A stretch of 64,000 nt of DNA from Paraphysomonas bandaiensis (lineage: Eukaryota; Chrysophyceae). The notes under the pieces are model-generated. The model had not been told where the DNA came from and did not search any database. It saw nothing but the letters and a program-made list of their open reading frames with translations. Shown piece by piece: positions 10,350 through 21,989 of the stretch. The position numbers were made by a program, and so were the translations under genes. The stretch lies in the NCBI GenBank assembly GCA_965644295.1, contig CBFFRP010000290.1:1-64000 (forward strand). Direction: 5' to 3'. How positions within the stretch are numbered: the first letter of the stretch is position 1; every line of letters starts with the position of its first letter.

Positions 10350-10659
10350 ACACAGAATTGTTGCCTTATTGGAATTCCAAGACATCACTATCTAAGTGCG
10401 TGGCATTCGCTACTTCAAAATTGAAGTTGCGGTTTCTGCAGCACGACATCAAGATTTCAGCTGGATGATGGTATCTTGTTCCCTCAAACCATCCCTATCT
10501 GCTTCTTGGAGTTCCAAAACGCTGTTCACATACCAGTGCCTGCCCATACTTCAATGTTCTGTTCGACGTCACACTTTAGTCAGCCGCATTTGCGATTACT
10601 ACACAATCACAACTTCACTGCAATCAAGTCAGAGTTATCATCACGACTAAGATTCGTGT

Positions 10660-11264
10660 CCTCACAGTGAGTGTTGCCTGGAGTGACACTTCTTTATTGG
10701 CATGCTCCATTTCTGATTGGCTTCTGCGGTATATTTTTTTGGACAAGACGATGAAAAACGACGCTTTTGTTCTCGTTAGCGCGAAGGGCATCCCAGTAGA
10801 GCTCATAGAACTCCCATCCATACACTCGTATCCAGAATATACTCCAGAGCGCAAGTAAAACTCCCTTGCCTGACAATCCTGGAGTTTTACTTGCGCTCTG
10901 GAGCTTGAGGAAGATTTTACTCCCTTGCCTGACGATCCTGCAGAGTGTTCGATCATGGAAGACCGCAGTCCTGATCCCTTCTATCAGACATTGCATGCTC
11001 TTACTTGTCCAGATACACTGGATGAAATGATTCGTTACTAATATTCGCCGCAAGGGAATGGATACTTTAAACGAGCAGCAGCATGTGGCAGCTCGAACAG
11101 CCGAACTGGAGACATCACGGTATCATGACCAGCTCACTGAAACCAATTCATTTCCGTCGGCTGACTTAACACTGCTTCCTGCATCGTTTGTTTCTACTTA
11201 TTTAGTAATATTTTTTGCTATCTGTTCCTTAGTCTTAGTTTGTTTCATTTTTACCATTAACTAA
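10660..11264 (+). pseudogene. Decayed gene with C-terminal membrane anchor (copy 1; copy 2 at 12006-12610)
   Basis: Coding-like plus-strand sequence reads SVAWSDTSLLACSISDW ... FVLVSAKGIPVELIEL ... SYPEYTPE, is interrupted by a 54-bp palindromic insertion, and resumes in the same frame as LEEDFTPLPDDPAEC ... PDTLDEMIR. A one-base shift then leads to TNIRRKGMDTLNEQQ and a final hydrophobic segment (STYLVIFFAICSLVLVC) before TAA at 11264, like a tail-anchored protein with a short coiled coil. The family is not recognised. The same breaks are present in both copies, so they predate the duplication. Confidence 0.4.
10842..10903. repeat. Perfect 23-bp palindrome with 16-nt loop
   Basis: CTCCAGAGCGCAAGTAAAAC... 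at 10842-10864 is exactly complementary to 10881-10903. The loop CTTGCCTGACAATCCT resembles downstream sequence (CTTGCCTGACGATCCT, near 10924), which suggests a template-switch origin. The second copy is at 12188-12249. Confidence 0.9.
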
Positions 11265-11421
11265 CATTCGATACAACGTAACTTTTACTTACATAACCTT
11301 TCGACACTTAGTAACACTTACTTCTATTCACACTTAGTAACAACTTAGTAACACTTACTTAGTAACACTTACTTCTATTCACACTTAGTAACAACTTAGT
11401 AACACCATATTTATACATGTG

Positions 11422-12767
11422 TAATGAGGCATAAACCTTCACAATAGCTCTCCCGCATAGTGATGAAGCTTGCAATACGAACTCACAGTTAATAATGGCA
11501 CGATTCACAGTGTATTCGCTCTCTCAAATTCCTTCTGTGGGAATAAGTCGATCCAGCGGAATATGTCGATCCAGCAAAAAAATCGACCTTTTTTCGTTAT
11601 TTCTCTGAAATATATTCGTCAAAAAACAGCATGCATCAAAAAAACCTGGATTTTTTTGCTGGATCGACATATTCTGCTGGATCTTATATTCCCACACACA
11701 GAATTGTTGCCTTATTGGAATTCCAAGACATCACTATCTAAGTGCGTGGCATTCGCTACTTCAAAATTGAAGTTGCGGTTTCTGCAGCACGACATCAAGA
11801 TTTCAGCTGGATGATGGTATCTTGTTCCCTCAAACCATCCCTATCTGCTTCTTGGAGTTCCAAAACGCTGTTCACATACCAGTGCCTGCCCATACTTCAA
11901 TGTTCTGTTCGACGTCACACTTTAGTCAGCCGCATTTGCGATTACTACACAATCACAACTTCACTGCAATCAAGTCAGAGTTATCATCACGACTAAGATT
12001 CGTGTCCTCACAGTGAGTGTTGCCTGGAGTGACACTTCTTTATTGGCATGCTCCATTTCTGATTGGCTTCTGCGGTATATTTTTTTGGACAAGACGATGA
12101 AAAACGACGCTTTTGTTCTCGTTAGCGCGAAGGGCATCCCAGTAGAGCTCATAGAACTCCCATCCATACACTCGTATCCAGAATATACTCCAGAGCGCAA
12201 GTAAAACTCCCTTGCCTGACAATCCTGGAGTTTTACTTGCGCTCTGGAGCTTGAGGAAGATTTTACTCCCTTGCCTGACGATCCTGCAGAGTGTTCGATC
12301 ATGGAAGACCGCAGTCCTGATCCCTTCTATCAGACATTGCATGCTCTTACTTGTCCAGATACACTGGATGAAATGATTCGTTACTAATATTCGCCGCAAG
12401 GGAATGGATACTTTAAACGAGCAGCAGCATGTGGCAGCTCGAACAGCCGAACTGGAGACATCACGGTATCATGACCAGCTCACTGAAACCAATTCATTTC
12501 CGTCGGCTGACTTAACACTGCTTCCTGCATCGTTTGTTTCTACTTATTTAGTAATATTTTTTGCTATCTGTTCCTTAGTCTTAGTTTGTTTCATTTTTAC
12601 CATTAACTAACATTCGATACAACGTAACTTTTACTTACATAACCTTTCGACACTTAGTAACACTTACTTCTATTCACACTTAGTAACAACTTAGTAACAC
12701 TTACTTAGTAACACTTACTTCTATTCACACTTAGTAACAACTTAGTAACACCATATTTATACATGTG
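11422..12767 (+). repeat. 1,346-bp tandem duplication, copy 2
   Basis: This direct head-to-tail copy of 10076-11421 includes the inverted-repeat element (11537-11695), palindrome (12188-12249) and broken gene (12006-12610). Apparent identity implies a recent event or an assembly duplication. Confidence 0.95.
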
Positions 12768-13920
12768 TATTCAATATTCAACCACCTGATCATGACTTAG
12801 TTCTAGACCAGCAGACCATGGCATTTCTTACAACCTTACATCTTATTATACTTATAAGAGACAGGTAGCTATCTACTATATACGATAAGAATAGTACGTA
12901 AATCGTATACCGAGCGTAGCCTTTAATCAGATTCAAGAATCAGTAATCGAATTCATTATTCACGAACATAAGTATATATCTGTATGCTTTGGATTGTGCA
13001 AGGTAGTCATATTATTTTGCTGTATATTCATATAAAATAATTTCTTTTGAGTGCCCAACGCTATATTCATACGACGTGATTACTTCATCATGAACAAACA
13101 TTGGCGCAAGTTGTAAAATAGGTACAAAGCATAGAATGTCAAGCATAACTGCATTCAATTATAACCTCTGTTTCAACTACAACTCTACATTTAACACCCA
13201 ATGGCGTAAATATCTATGTTATTATTGCGGATCGGGTATCTATTTTGAGCATATTCACAGTGAATTGAGCCAAAACTACGAACGCCTACTCGTTCACTCC
13301 TGTTGGAGTACCTATTCTTACTCCTACACTACCAATTCCAGGAATGTCTTTGAATGGGTATATGTCTTCTTATAATGGCGACAGTGTTCAGTCATGTCGC
13401 GGGGGCATTATAGCAGTTCATTGCTGGGCTGGATAACATGGAGGACGTATAGGGGGTCTCTTACTTCTTTCCATTGTCTATGACTATGAGCCTTCTGCTT
13501 CCTCTATGGCTATGATCTAGCGTATTATGAATTCTCCTATCGGCATCCTCCTCCTGCATAGATATGCACATATGGCCACTTATCCCATATATGGGATACA
13601 TGTACACTCATTCAGTATACTCGCGGTGTGAAGATATCCTACAGTACAGGACAGTACAGCAGTACAGTACAGCAGTACAGAGTACAGCACAGCAGTACAG
13701 TACCATATGAGGTCATGGAAGTTAAGTTGTACGTTGTATACATATACAGTGCAGTGTATAGTATGATGAGCATACGCCGTACATACACACACCACATCAG
13801 CTCACAAACCTACACATACATATATATATAACAGCAACTTGCAATTGCACTTAACTACATTAAGTGGTTACTTCGTTTGAGAAGATAGAAAGCGAGGCTT
13901 AGCGATCAACACTTAGTAGA
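12768..13920. other. Intergenic; upstream region of the KH gene
   Basis: The first 500 bp are AT-rich and featureless. At about 13270-13500 the plus strand has a coding-like stretch (TPVGVPILTPTLPIPG, MSSYNGDSVQSCRGG) broken by stops, possibly a dead exon; I cannot assign it. 13600-13790 is a low-complexity tract of CAGTACAG units immediately upstream of the KH gene, whose start is ATG 13921. Confidence 0.45.
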
Positions 13921-16900
13921 ATGGAAGGTTTATCTGATTCTGAGGGTTTTGAGGTGGAGAGAACTATGCGGGACAGACTCTTGCAGTGCAGAAACGAACG
14001 GCAGAATTTAAGAAGTGAAATGGATAATTTAGATTCAAAAATAAAGTACCTCATTGGACGGTTGAAGCAAAAACCACGAGAAAATGATGAGCAAATAGTC
14101 GCTACAATGCAAGCGATTGAGTTCAATCACGCCACTCGACCTCAGACTAATGTGGACGAGAGAATCTTCATGCGCGAAATCGATAAATTAAAAAAGAAAC
14201 GCAAGGAACTTGCCGAGTATAATTTAACTCAGTCATCTATCGACGAATTGAAGGCCCGTAAGAGTTTATTGCAAGCAACATTGAAAGAGAAGGATGTTCA
14301 ATTGGACGAACTCTACCGTGGCGTACGAACGTTAAGAGTCGCTAGGATGTTGAATTGTAATCCTGCGTCTTTAATTGAGAAAGTCGTGCCTCTCCCCGAA
14401 GAAAAAGTTTCTCAAGTTATTGGGCGTGGGGGAGCGTCTATAAAAAATATTGAAATGGAATGCAAGGTTGGAATAGACTCTGACAGAGTTGGAGGGTGTC
14501 GCCTTCACATTGTTGGAACATCAGATGGAGTAGATGCAGCAGTTTCGAAAATTCAAACTGTCTTGGATACGGTGACGGAAGAACTATCTTTGTCTGACAC
14601 AGTCTTGATATGTTTGCTGATGGACAAAGCTGCGGTACTGCAACGAATTCAAGACCGCTGTGGTGCTCGAATAGATACAAGTCGCTCGAATAAGATATGC
14701 AAGATTACTGGACCGCCTGCTGAAGTGGCTTTAGCAGTTGATGAAATTTCTCGATTGGATTGTGCGAGAAATAAAGTTCCATTGGATTCCACTGTACTGC
14801 CGTTTCTATTAGGCAAAGGTGGTGCAATCATCCGGGCTCTTCAGAATGATCACAAGGTGCATCTTGAAGTGGATAGAGAAGCGCTGATCGTTGAAATCAT
14901 CGGGCTGCGTGATCGAGTGGAGGCTGCTTCAGTTGTGATTACTGATCTTATTAATGAAAATAAAGAAATCGAAGACGAGATTGTATGTGATAGGAGCGTA
15001 TTGTTAGATGTTATTGTTGGTGCCAAAGGCGTACATATCCGGCAGCTCATGAAAGACCTAAATGTTGGTCTGATAGTATCTAAGCCAGGAGATGATAAAG
15101 ACAAGAATGCGTCATCTATTGTGCATGAGACTGAGACTGTTCTGATTAGAGGCACCACGGCACGTGTCTTATCTGCGAAGCAACACATTGCTGACATTAT
15201 AGAGAAATACAACTCTGAATCTGAAGTGATTCCACTTCCAGAGAACTGCGTTGCTGTGCTACTAGGCAAGAAAGGTGCTCGCATTAATGCAATCAGAGAA
15301 GAGTTTCCAAATGCGTCAATAGATGTACGGTCTAGTTCTCTTACTGTCCGACTTCATTGTACAGATACTGTAGTGAGAGATGCTGCGCGACGTGCTATCC
15401 AGGACATATTTGACGCGAATGCACAGTTGGAGCTGCCACTCGCTCGGCTCACTGGCATATCGCTGAAGGGCAACCAAGGCAGCAGCACAAGATCTAAATT
15501 GCAGAGTGAATTAGATCTGAATTTTGATATCGATACTGAAGCGGAGTTAATACGGTTTAGAGGTCGGGCAGAGAAGTTTCCCGCTGCTATTGATATTATA
15601 AATGAGTTTAGTGACGAAAATTTTACTTTGGAAAACATTTATCATGAGGAGGAATTCGGATCATTTTTATCTGGTAGCAAGGATGGGACACTTGCTAAAC
15701 AGATTGAGAAAGAATTCAACGTTGAGATGTATTTCAACCGTAAAAATCGCACAGTCCGTATTGTTGGGAAGAAAGCAGCAGTATTATCGGCAGATGAGTC
15801 TATAAGCAGAATACTCCACGGTGATACATCAACTGGAAAGTCTGTCGTTATAGCTGTAAACGCGCAAGCTCTTGGGCCTCTTATAGGTAAGGGAGGTTCA
15901 AATATTAAAGAATTCGAAACGAAAAATGACGTCAAGTTGGATGTTTTACGCTCCCGCAACCAAGTGCGGATTCGCGGAACACCTGATGCTGTCAAAGAGG
16001 GTACAGTTGCGTTGCTTAAATTCATAGATCGTAGCAAAATATATGCTACTGTTGACATTGGTGAAATCAAGCATAATTTAAATGAAACAGATTGTACTGC
16101 TGTTGACGAAAGGTTCGACTTAGAAAATCTACTTTCTCAAGCCCATAAAGCCGATGAACTGTTCGGAACGGAGTCCACTGTACCCACAGATGCGAACTCT
16201 GTTGTATTCAGTGGCTCATTCAGACAAGTTGAGAGTGCTAAAAGATACATGAAGAGTGAGTTAACTGGGATAGGTGATGCTAAGATACCAATTTTGCGGC
16301 AGCATATAGACCATTTTCACGACACAATGTCGTCTTTTACTAAACTGCAAGAAAATGGCGCATCTTGTGGTGTTGAGGTATCCCTAAGTTGTATCGACGA
16401 AGAAACGAGGCTACGAAGTATTGATGAGACTCAGTATGCGATTTGTGTTAAAGGGCCAACGAAATCACTTACCAAAGCTCGTAACAGTATTTACCGTCTT
16501 CTAGATTACTTGTTCCCAGCTGAATTTTCATCAGTGGCAGCGGACGCATTTACTTTGCGTCACATTTGGAACGATAGTGCAGTATTATATGAATTTTCAA
16601 AAAAATTTCCGGATGCCGTTATGTCATATGATTTTCCTATGTCATGCATTCGCTTTGCTTGTCCAGATTCTTTTATTCTCAATCAAGCTGTTGAGTGTGT
16701 GTTGGATGTTGTCATGGATTGCAAATCTCGAATTGCCGTTATGGACGTAGATCTTGATGTTTTACAGCTCCTTGTCTCCAGAAATACATCGGGTTTGAAT
16801 CGCATTGAGAAAAGACACCAAGTTACAATAGAGCTTCCGAAACATGGCAGTTGCACCGTCGTTATGTACGGCCAAGGTAGTTCTGCGGTTCAGAGTGCAA

Positions 16901-18165
16901 AGTCTGAACTATCGACATTATGTGACACTGTGGCGCGGGAGAACTGGCAGATGACATTTGATCAGGATATCATAGGGTTATTAATCGGAAAGCAAGGGGC
17001 CAACGTGAGAAAGCTTCGTGCAGAAACGAAAGCTTCGATTGATATTGATGCAGTTACCAGATTAGTGAAGGTTTGTTCTGTTGTGCTGTAAGTTTTTTTC
17101 TGATGCTGTGTAGGTATCGGGCAAAGAAGATAATGTCTTTGATGCAAAAAATAGAATTCTGAAATTCGTTGCAGACAGGGAGTTAGAGAATAATAGTGTC
17201 GAACTTCCCATACCAGTAGCTGGTATCCCCATTATTATTGGTACTAAAGGTGCAACAATACGGGAGATTAAGGCATCAACTAACATCAGGGGCATTGATA
17301 TCGACAGAGAGAATGGTGTCGTTGTGATCAAGGGAAGGTAATTTCAGCCCATTTGTCTAGCACTGTTAATAGTGTGACCTGTATAGACCTGATTGCTGCA
17401 AGAATGCAGCGACCTATATCACTGAACGGTTGGAAGCGGAGGGTATAATGATGACTGATAATTTGAAACCGCGTGTGACACCGATAACTACGAATGATAT
17501 CGACGAGGTAGAAGATGTACAAAGTAACGCAAGCAATCGTAAAAGCAATGCCGATGAAGTTTCTAAGGCTCCTCCAAAGGTAGTGTGAAGGCAATTGTGT
17601 CGTCATTGTAAAGTTCATTACTTTTATGCAGGTTCCTGTGGGCGCACCTCCAGATATAGTTGCACGCATGAATGACGCTTCCTTAAGCAAGTCTAGTGTC
17701 CGTCGTCTAAGGCGTAAGCTGCGAGAACAGAAAAATGAAACAGTGACAAATGGTGGAAAAGACTCTGATTCTGATGAAGAGCAGACAAACAATTTTGAAT
17801 CGTGTTCGTCAAATGCATACACCAACAAAGGCGATGATCACGAAGATGCCGAGCATGACAACATGAAGGAGTTTGAAAGAGTACCAGATGTCCCACCCCA
17901 TTTTTCTTCGACTCCATCTGCGAGCCAATCTCATTCCTCGAAATCATCGGCAAATGCCAGTCGAACTGACAGTCCAGTAGTCAGTACTCTTGATGGAGTA
18001 GCAGGAAATATTTTATCTATGCTGCTTAACTCATCCCCTTCTAGTCCTCATCCGACCCAATCAAGTGATAGTGCTATTCCCAGTTTTCAGCATGAAAGTG
18101 CAAAGGTCACCGCGCCTGTTGACTATTACAAGAGTAAGAGCGGTTTTGCCATTCGGTTAGAGTAG
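13921..18165 (+). CDS. Vigilin/Scp160-like multi-KH protein with Bfr1-like N-terminal coiled coil
   Basis: Four exons (13921-17070, 17114-17337, 17387-17579, 17632-18165) give about 1,366 residues. Residues 10-140 are a charged coiled coil with the pattern FMREIDKLKKKRKELAEY, like the Bfr1/nuclear-segregation family. From about 155 onward come at least ten KH modules. Intact GXXG loops occur at about 169 (GRGG), 299 (GKGG), 367 (GAKG), 447 (GKKG), 655 (GKGG), 1022 (GKQG) and 1092 (GTKG). Others have lost the motif (MDKA, GSKD, SRNT) and may only pack. The tail is Ser- and acid-rich with a basic SVRRLRRKLREQ patch. Vigilins bind mRNA on ER-associated polysomes; in yeast Scp160 works with Bfr1. 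This protein therefore probably acts in mRNA localisation or translation. The first intron has a second possible donor at 17090. Confidence 0.88.
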
Positions 18166-18639
18166 CGTGCATAGTGCATAGGAGTGTCAATGCTTGTCTT
18201 TTTGCCATCGATATGGCGCAGTTAATTTTTTTCTGGCGTTTTTGACGCTGAAGAATTAATAATTACAAATAATCATAAGCGAATTTGGTTTAAACTACAT
18301 CGCAGGGTGTCGGAATTGTTTTCCTTTACTCCCGCTCTTTTTTGCTCACAAACAACAAAACTCAACAATGCTGTTTCAATTGAACAGCGGAACAAACCAC
18401 TACTTTTAGTATTTCGCCTCACTGCACACAATACGCCTATGCAAAGTATGAGCGCCAATCATTATAAGTATTGCGATATTGAATATTAAGCAATTAAACG
18501 ATGTATTTTAAGGCTACGTGAATAATACAGTAGCCAGAGATATTTTATAGGCTATAATATAGTTTAGACAAACTAAAATATATTGAGTACTGACTGTATA
18601 AGGTCCTGACAATAGAAGACCTAATATCTAATTATCCCC
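18166..18639. other. Intergenic, nothing recognised
   Basis: This is the 3' side of the KH gene. It is AT-rich, with no coding-like frame or repeat that I could relate to anything else in the window. Confidence 0.5.
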
Positions 18640-19566
18640 ATTTTTTTGACCTGATTTTGGCTCAACAAAAAAGCGCTCATATCAGCACCGTGCAAATATA
18701 GACATTCAACTTCAATATTCGGTTCAAAGAAGGATACTTCTACCTTAATTATGATATTGAGAGTCATATGTATATACGTGATTTCGCTATATTACACAAT
18801 TATAAAGAAACTACATTGATGAGCCCACTATCCAAAGCTGATCATCAAGCACTCCAAGCTATATTCCAGCCTTCGACTGCTGTAGAAGGTCATAGTGACG
18901 TCAGTACAAGCAACCTATCTTCATATAACCAGGACTTCGAAACAACTTCAAGTATATTTCAGGAAAGTTTAGTACCATATCTGATGCTGTATAGGTGGTA
19001 AAGGGCAGTGACATCCAGTTGTTTTAGGGTTTGGGTCGCATTGTGCCTACCGGATATTGTGTGCCTCATATCATACACACATCATTCGATCAGATGCACT
19101 AGAAAAAAGAAAGGAAGTTAAGCGCATTGTATATAAATGAAATGATGATGCTAATTAAGGCAATAAGAAGCCTTTCGTGCGACTACAACTGTTCACATTC
19201 ATCATCATACTTATGTACGAATTTCAACACCTCGCAGTTGCTATTCCCTCAGCATCCTTCTGTGGTAGTAGTGCATTTGTTGTAGCTCTTATATATATAA
19301 ATTAGGGGGTTTGTTGTTTGTGTTGATCTATATAGTGCAATTGCTATTCCCAAAGCGTACACAGCCAGTATACATACCATTCATTTGAAACTATATGAAT
19401 TCTCATTTGTTTTTTTTAATGTTAATCACAGGAAACAACTATTTCTTATTACAGCAAGCAAGCTACTAATAGCTATACAATCTACTATTAAGTTTTCAAC
19501 ATCATGAGGATAAGCTACAATATATCCGAGGAATAAGGAGTACCGTCCCTTGTCTAAATTTTAAAA
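18640..19566 (+). repeat. Diverged dispersed repeat, copy A (continues after insertion at 20123-20175)
   Basis: It aligns over about 900 bp with 60785-61630. Shared blocks include GCTCATA-TAGCACC, TTACACAATTRT, a start-codon block (ATG at 18819: LSKADHQALQAIF; copy B: LSKADHHTLQAIF), CCAGGACTTCGAAACAACTTC, TTCACATTCATCATCA and GGATAAGGAGTAC-like ends. It is an old element with a remnant of one short protein. The type is not recognised; an LTR plus gag start is one possibility. Confidence 0.6.
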
Positions 19567-19587
19567 CTCGGGCATTTCGCCTCCGTG

Positions 19588-20122
19588 GTATCTGCCCCAT
19601 TCCGAGGGCGTGGCCATAGTGTAGGCTGGCTGGTGCCCCACCTAAAACACCGAGATATAGCACTGATTCTACTACCCACCCACCCGTGTACCAACGCAGC
19701 TGACCACATAGATCACGCGCAGATTCTGTAGTCCCCTCCACCTGTGTTAACCTTTGCTGAGATTACGCGGGATTTTTCATAATTATGCATGACTTTTATA
19801 TATGTAATTCGCGCAGATTCTAGTAGGACCATGTGTACCTTCCCATCATTACCTAACAAAGATTACGCGGGGATTTCCGTGACCATGCATGACTCAGTAT
19901 AGGTCTAGTGTGACATTGGCCGCCCCCCGTCCCTCCCCTAGAATGCGCGGGGTTTCTCGTAATCTCATATAGGCTACGTAGGTATAGTGTAGATCTAGCT
20001 AGAGCTTTCTTGATGCCAACACACGAATAATACGCTGAGATTTTTATTAATAACCTATACGTTACTTAGCTTAGTCAACACTAGCACTTCACTAGGGTAC
20101 GCTCTCAGAATGGGGCAGTATC
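19588..20122. mobile_element. 525-bp LTR-like insertion with 5-bp target duplication (probable solo LTR)
   Basis: The insert runs from TGCCCCATTC at 19593 to GAATGGGGCA ending at 20117: 10-bp inverted ends, TG...CA boundaries, and GTATC on both sides (19588-19592 and 20118-20122). Those are solo-LTR hallmarks, although a short TIR transposon is not excluded. Inside, 19755-19960 has three degenerate units around GATTACGCGGGGATTT and CATGCATGACT. Host repeat A appears to resume after it (AAAATTTTGAGCGCGGG, matching copy B near 61620). A shorter relative lies at 37759-37883. Confidence 0.7.
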
Positions 20123-20592
20123 AAAATTTTGAGCGCGGGACGATATAGCTTCTTCCTCATTGCCCGTGGTTAAATATAAACGATTGACAATGACTGATAT
20201 GTGCTACTGACTATAATTTTGCTAAATTACAGTTGGGTGAGTTCAACGCTCAGATACGAAAGTTATTTTACCATACAAATGTCAAATCTTGATTAATCAT
20301 TATGATGGCTAGCCTTAGTGTTGATGCCAATGTGACAATGAATAATCTTATCATGCCAGACTGTATTTATACTTTAGTACAAACTTTCCATTTAAAATAC
20401 TTTGAAGCATCAATGTTTAAAACCCCATACTATCAGAAAACGCATATCCAAAATTAAAGTTACCGACAATATTTCACGAATATTCAAAAACTAAAAACAT
20501 ACATAATTTTATCGCTTATTAACGTCATACTGCACAGTATATACTCCAATGACAGCTCAGTAATGTACTTATGATTGTATATATCACGTTCT
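20123..20592. other. Tail of repeat A and intergenic sequence
   Basis: The first 50 bp match repeat copy B. The rest is AT-rich with nothing recognisable. It ends at the stop codon of the PX gene. Confidence 0.45.
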
Positions 20593-21238
20593 CTATTTAT
20601 TTAGTGTCGTTAACCGTATAAGGCAATATCCACACTGCTTTGGTACCAATCTGTTATGTCGATTCATCATGGCCCTATGTAGAAACCAAATATTGTTAAA
20701 TATTGCTATATATGTCATAATCAAAACCTTATGCAACTCCAAAAATTCGAGTAGAACTTGTGGCAATGGCTGCCGTTTAATCAAGTTGTTAAGATATTCT
20801 TCGAAGCTTTTCTGGCGGTTATCAAGGCATTCTGATGAGTGACCAAACCACTTCTTTTCAGGGAAAGAAAATTCTTCCGACTCCGGAATATTAAGGGAAA
20901 GTAAAGCACCATGCAGGCTCTCGAAATCTGAGTACCTCTACGACAAATATTATCAAAATATTACTAGCCAGAAACATAAGAGAGAGCCCCTCTCACCTTC
21001 TCAAGCATCCACTTCGATCCTGACGACAAACATATTTCAACGGGAAAGACCTATAAAACAACACACTTGACTTATGTTTCCCTCACTAACTCATTAACCA
21101 TACTTACAATGTGATCACTCCCTCTCCAGGGACCAATCACGAGGCTCTCTATCTCACTCCCGCTATACATAACTTATCACTTTAATCCCCACTCAGATAT
21201 GATATATCTAACCTTGAATTATCATTGGAACCTTCCAT
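20593..21238 (-). CDS. Small PX-domain protein (sorting-nexin-like)
   Basis: Four short exons on the minus strand, 21213-21238, 21108-21162, 20997-21050 and 20593-20937, join in frame across GT-AG introns of 50-59 nt to give 159 residues. The joined protein is a PX domain almost end to end: VFPVEIC, then KRYSDFESLHGALL with the phosphoinositide-binding arginine, PEKKWFGHSS, ECLDNRQKSFEEYL and a final LLEFLELH. PX domains bind phosphatidylinositol 3-phosphate on endosomes, so a trafficking role is likely. About 45 residues follow the domain without a recognised motif; a further intron after LELHK (GTTTTG) is possible. It is divergent from the giant PB1/ankyrin gene. Confidence 0.82.
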
Positions 21239-21989
21239 CGGTGTAGCTGATTGCTTTGATTGTCGTATCTTGTGCTATGGCTCGGTTATGTTAAGTGGTG
21301 TGATGGTACTGCACATGTACAGCAGAGTGTAGTCGGTATTCTGGTATTGTATTTGGGTCAAAATCTACAGCCCAAAGCAGCACATATAGAGCACTGTATA
21401 TCTGGACGTATATTCCGGTATTCCAACGACATGAAGTTAGTTCTAGAATGTCCCATCTCTAGATCTGTATGTAGTGTGTAGGTACCGGGGATACATCTAC
21501 TATGTTGAACAGTGAGAACCACACACAACGTAGACTATACTACTCGTATACTGTACTACACTATACTTCGTATCCGGGTATACATACCGTATACCGTATA
21601 TATAACACAAATGGACGTTATGAAAACGCAATCTCAAAAATTTAGGAACAAACTTGTGAAAAAAATTAGCCACATCTACCATACACACATACCATACCAC
21701 ACCACACCATACCATACCATAATACTGTAGGGCACCAGTAGAGTGGATGGGATGAACAGCATTCGACTGTGTGAACTATTCAACTTCTATCAATATATTG
21801 AAACACCAGTCGCTAATTGAGTTGAGGCTATTAATTGTAACCAATGAACAACCTAAACGAAGAAGTATTTGACTTCTGATGCCTCTCATTTAAAGTATAC
21901 AGCCTAAGAGATCGTTTTAAGGAATATCTGTTCGATAGTTTGATAGCTGTTTAAGATTTGATTTCAGCGTTAAGAGTTTTCACCAGCAC
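21239..21989. promoter_or_regulatory. Shared upstream region of PX and PB1/ankyrin genes
   Basis: 750 bp separate the divergent starts. 21480-21720 is low complexity: GTATACCGTATAC-type words, then an array of CATACCACACC units. No coding-like frame is present. Confidence 0.4.

Larger units (their letters stand above)
10076..11421 (+). repeat. 1,346-bp tandem duplication, copy 1
   Basis: Every feature in this unit recurs 1,346 bp downstream with no difference that I found. The unit contains an inverted-repeat element (10191-10349), a decayed plus-strand gene (about 10660-11264), a perfect hairpin (10842-10903) and a run of ACTTAGTAACA-type short repeats at its end (11320-11405). Confidence 0.95.

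Noticed and set aside
13628-13831. Short frame through CAGTACAG repeats
   Set aside because: Low-complexity sequence upstream of the KH gene with no coding character.
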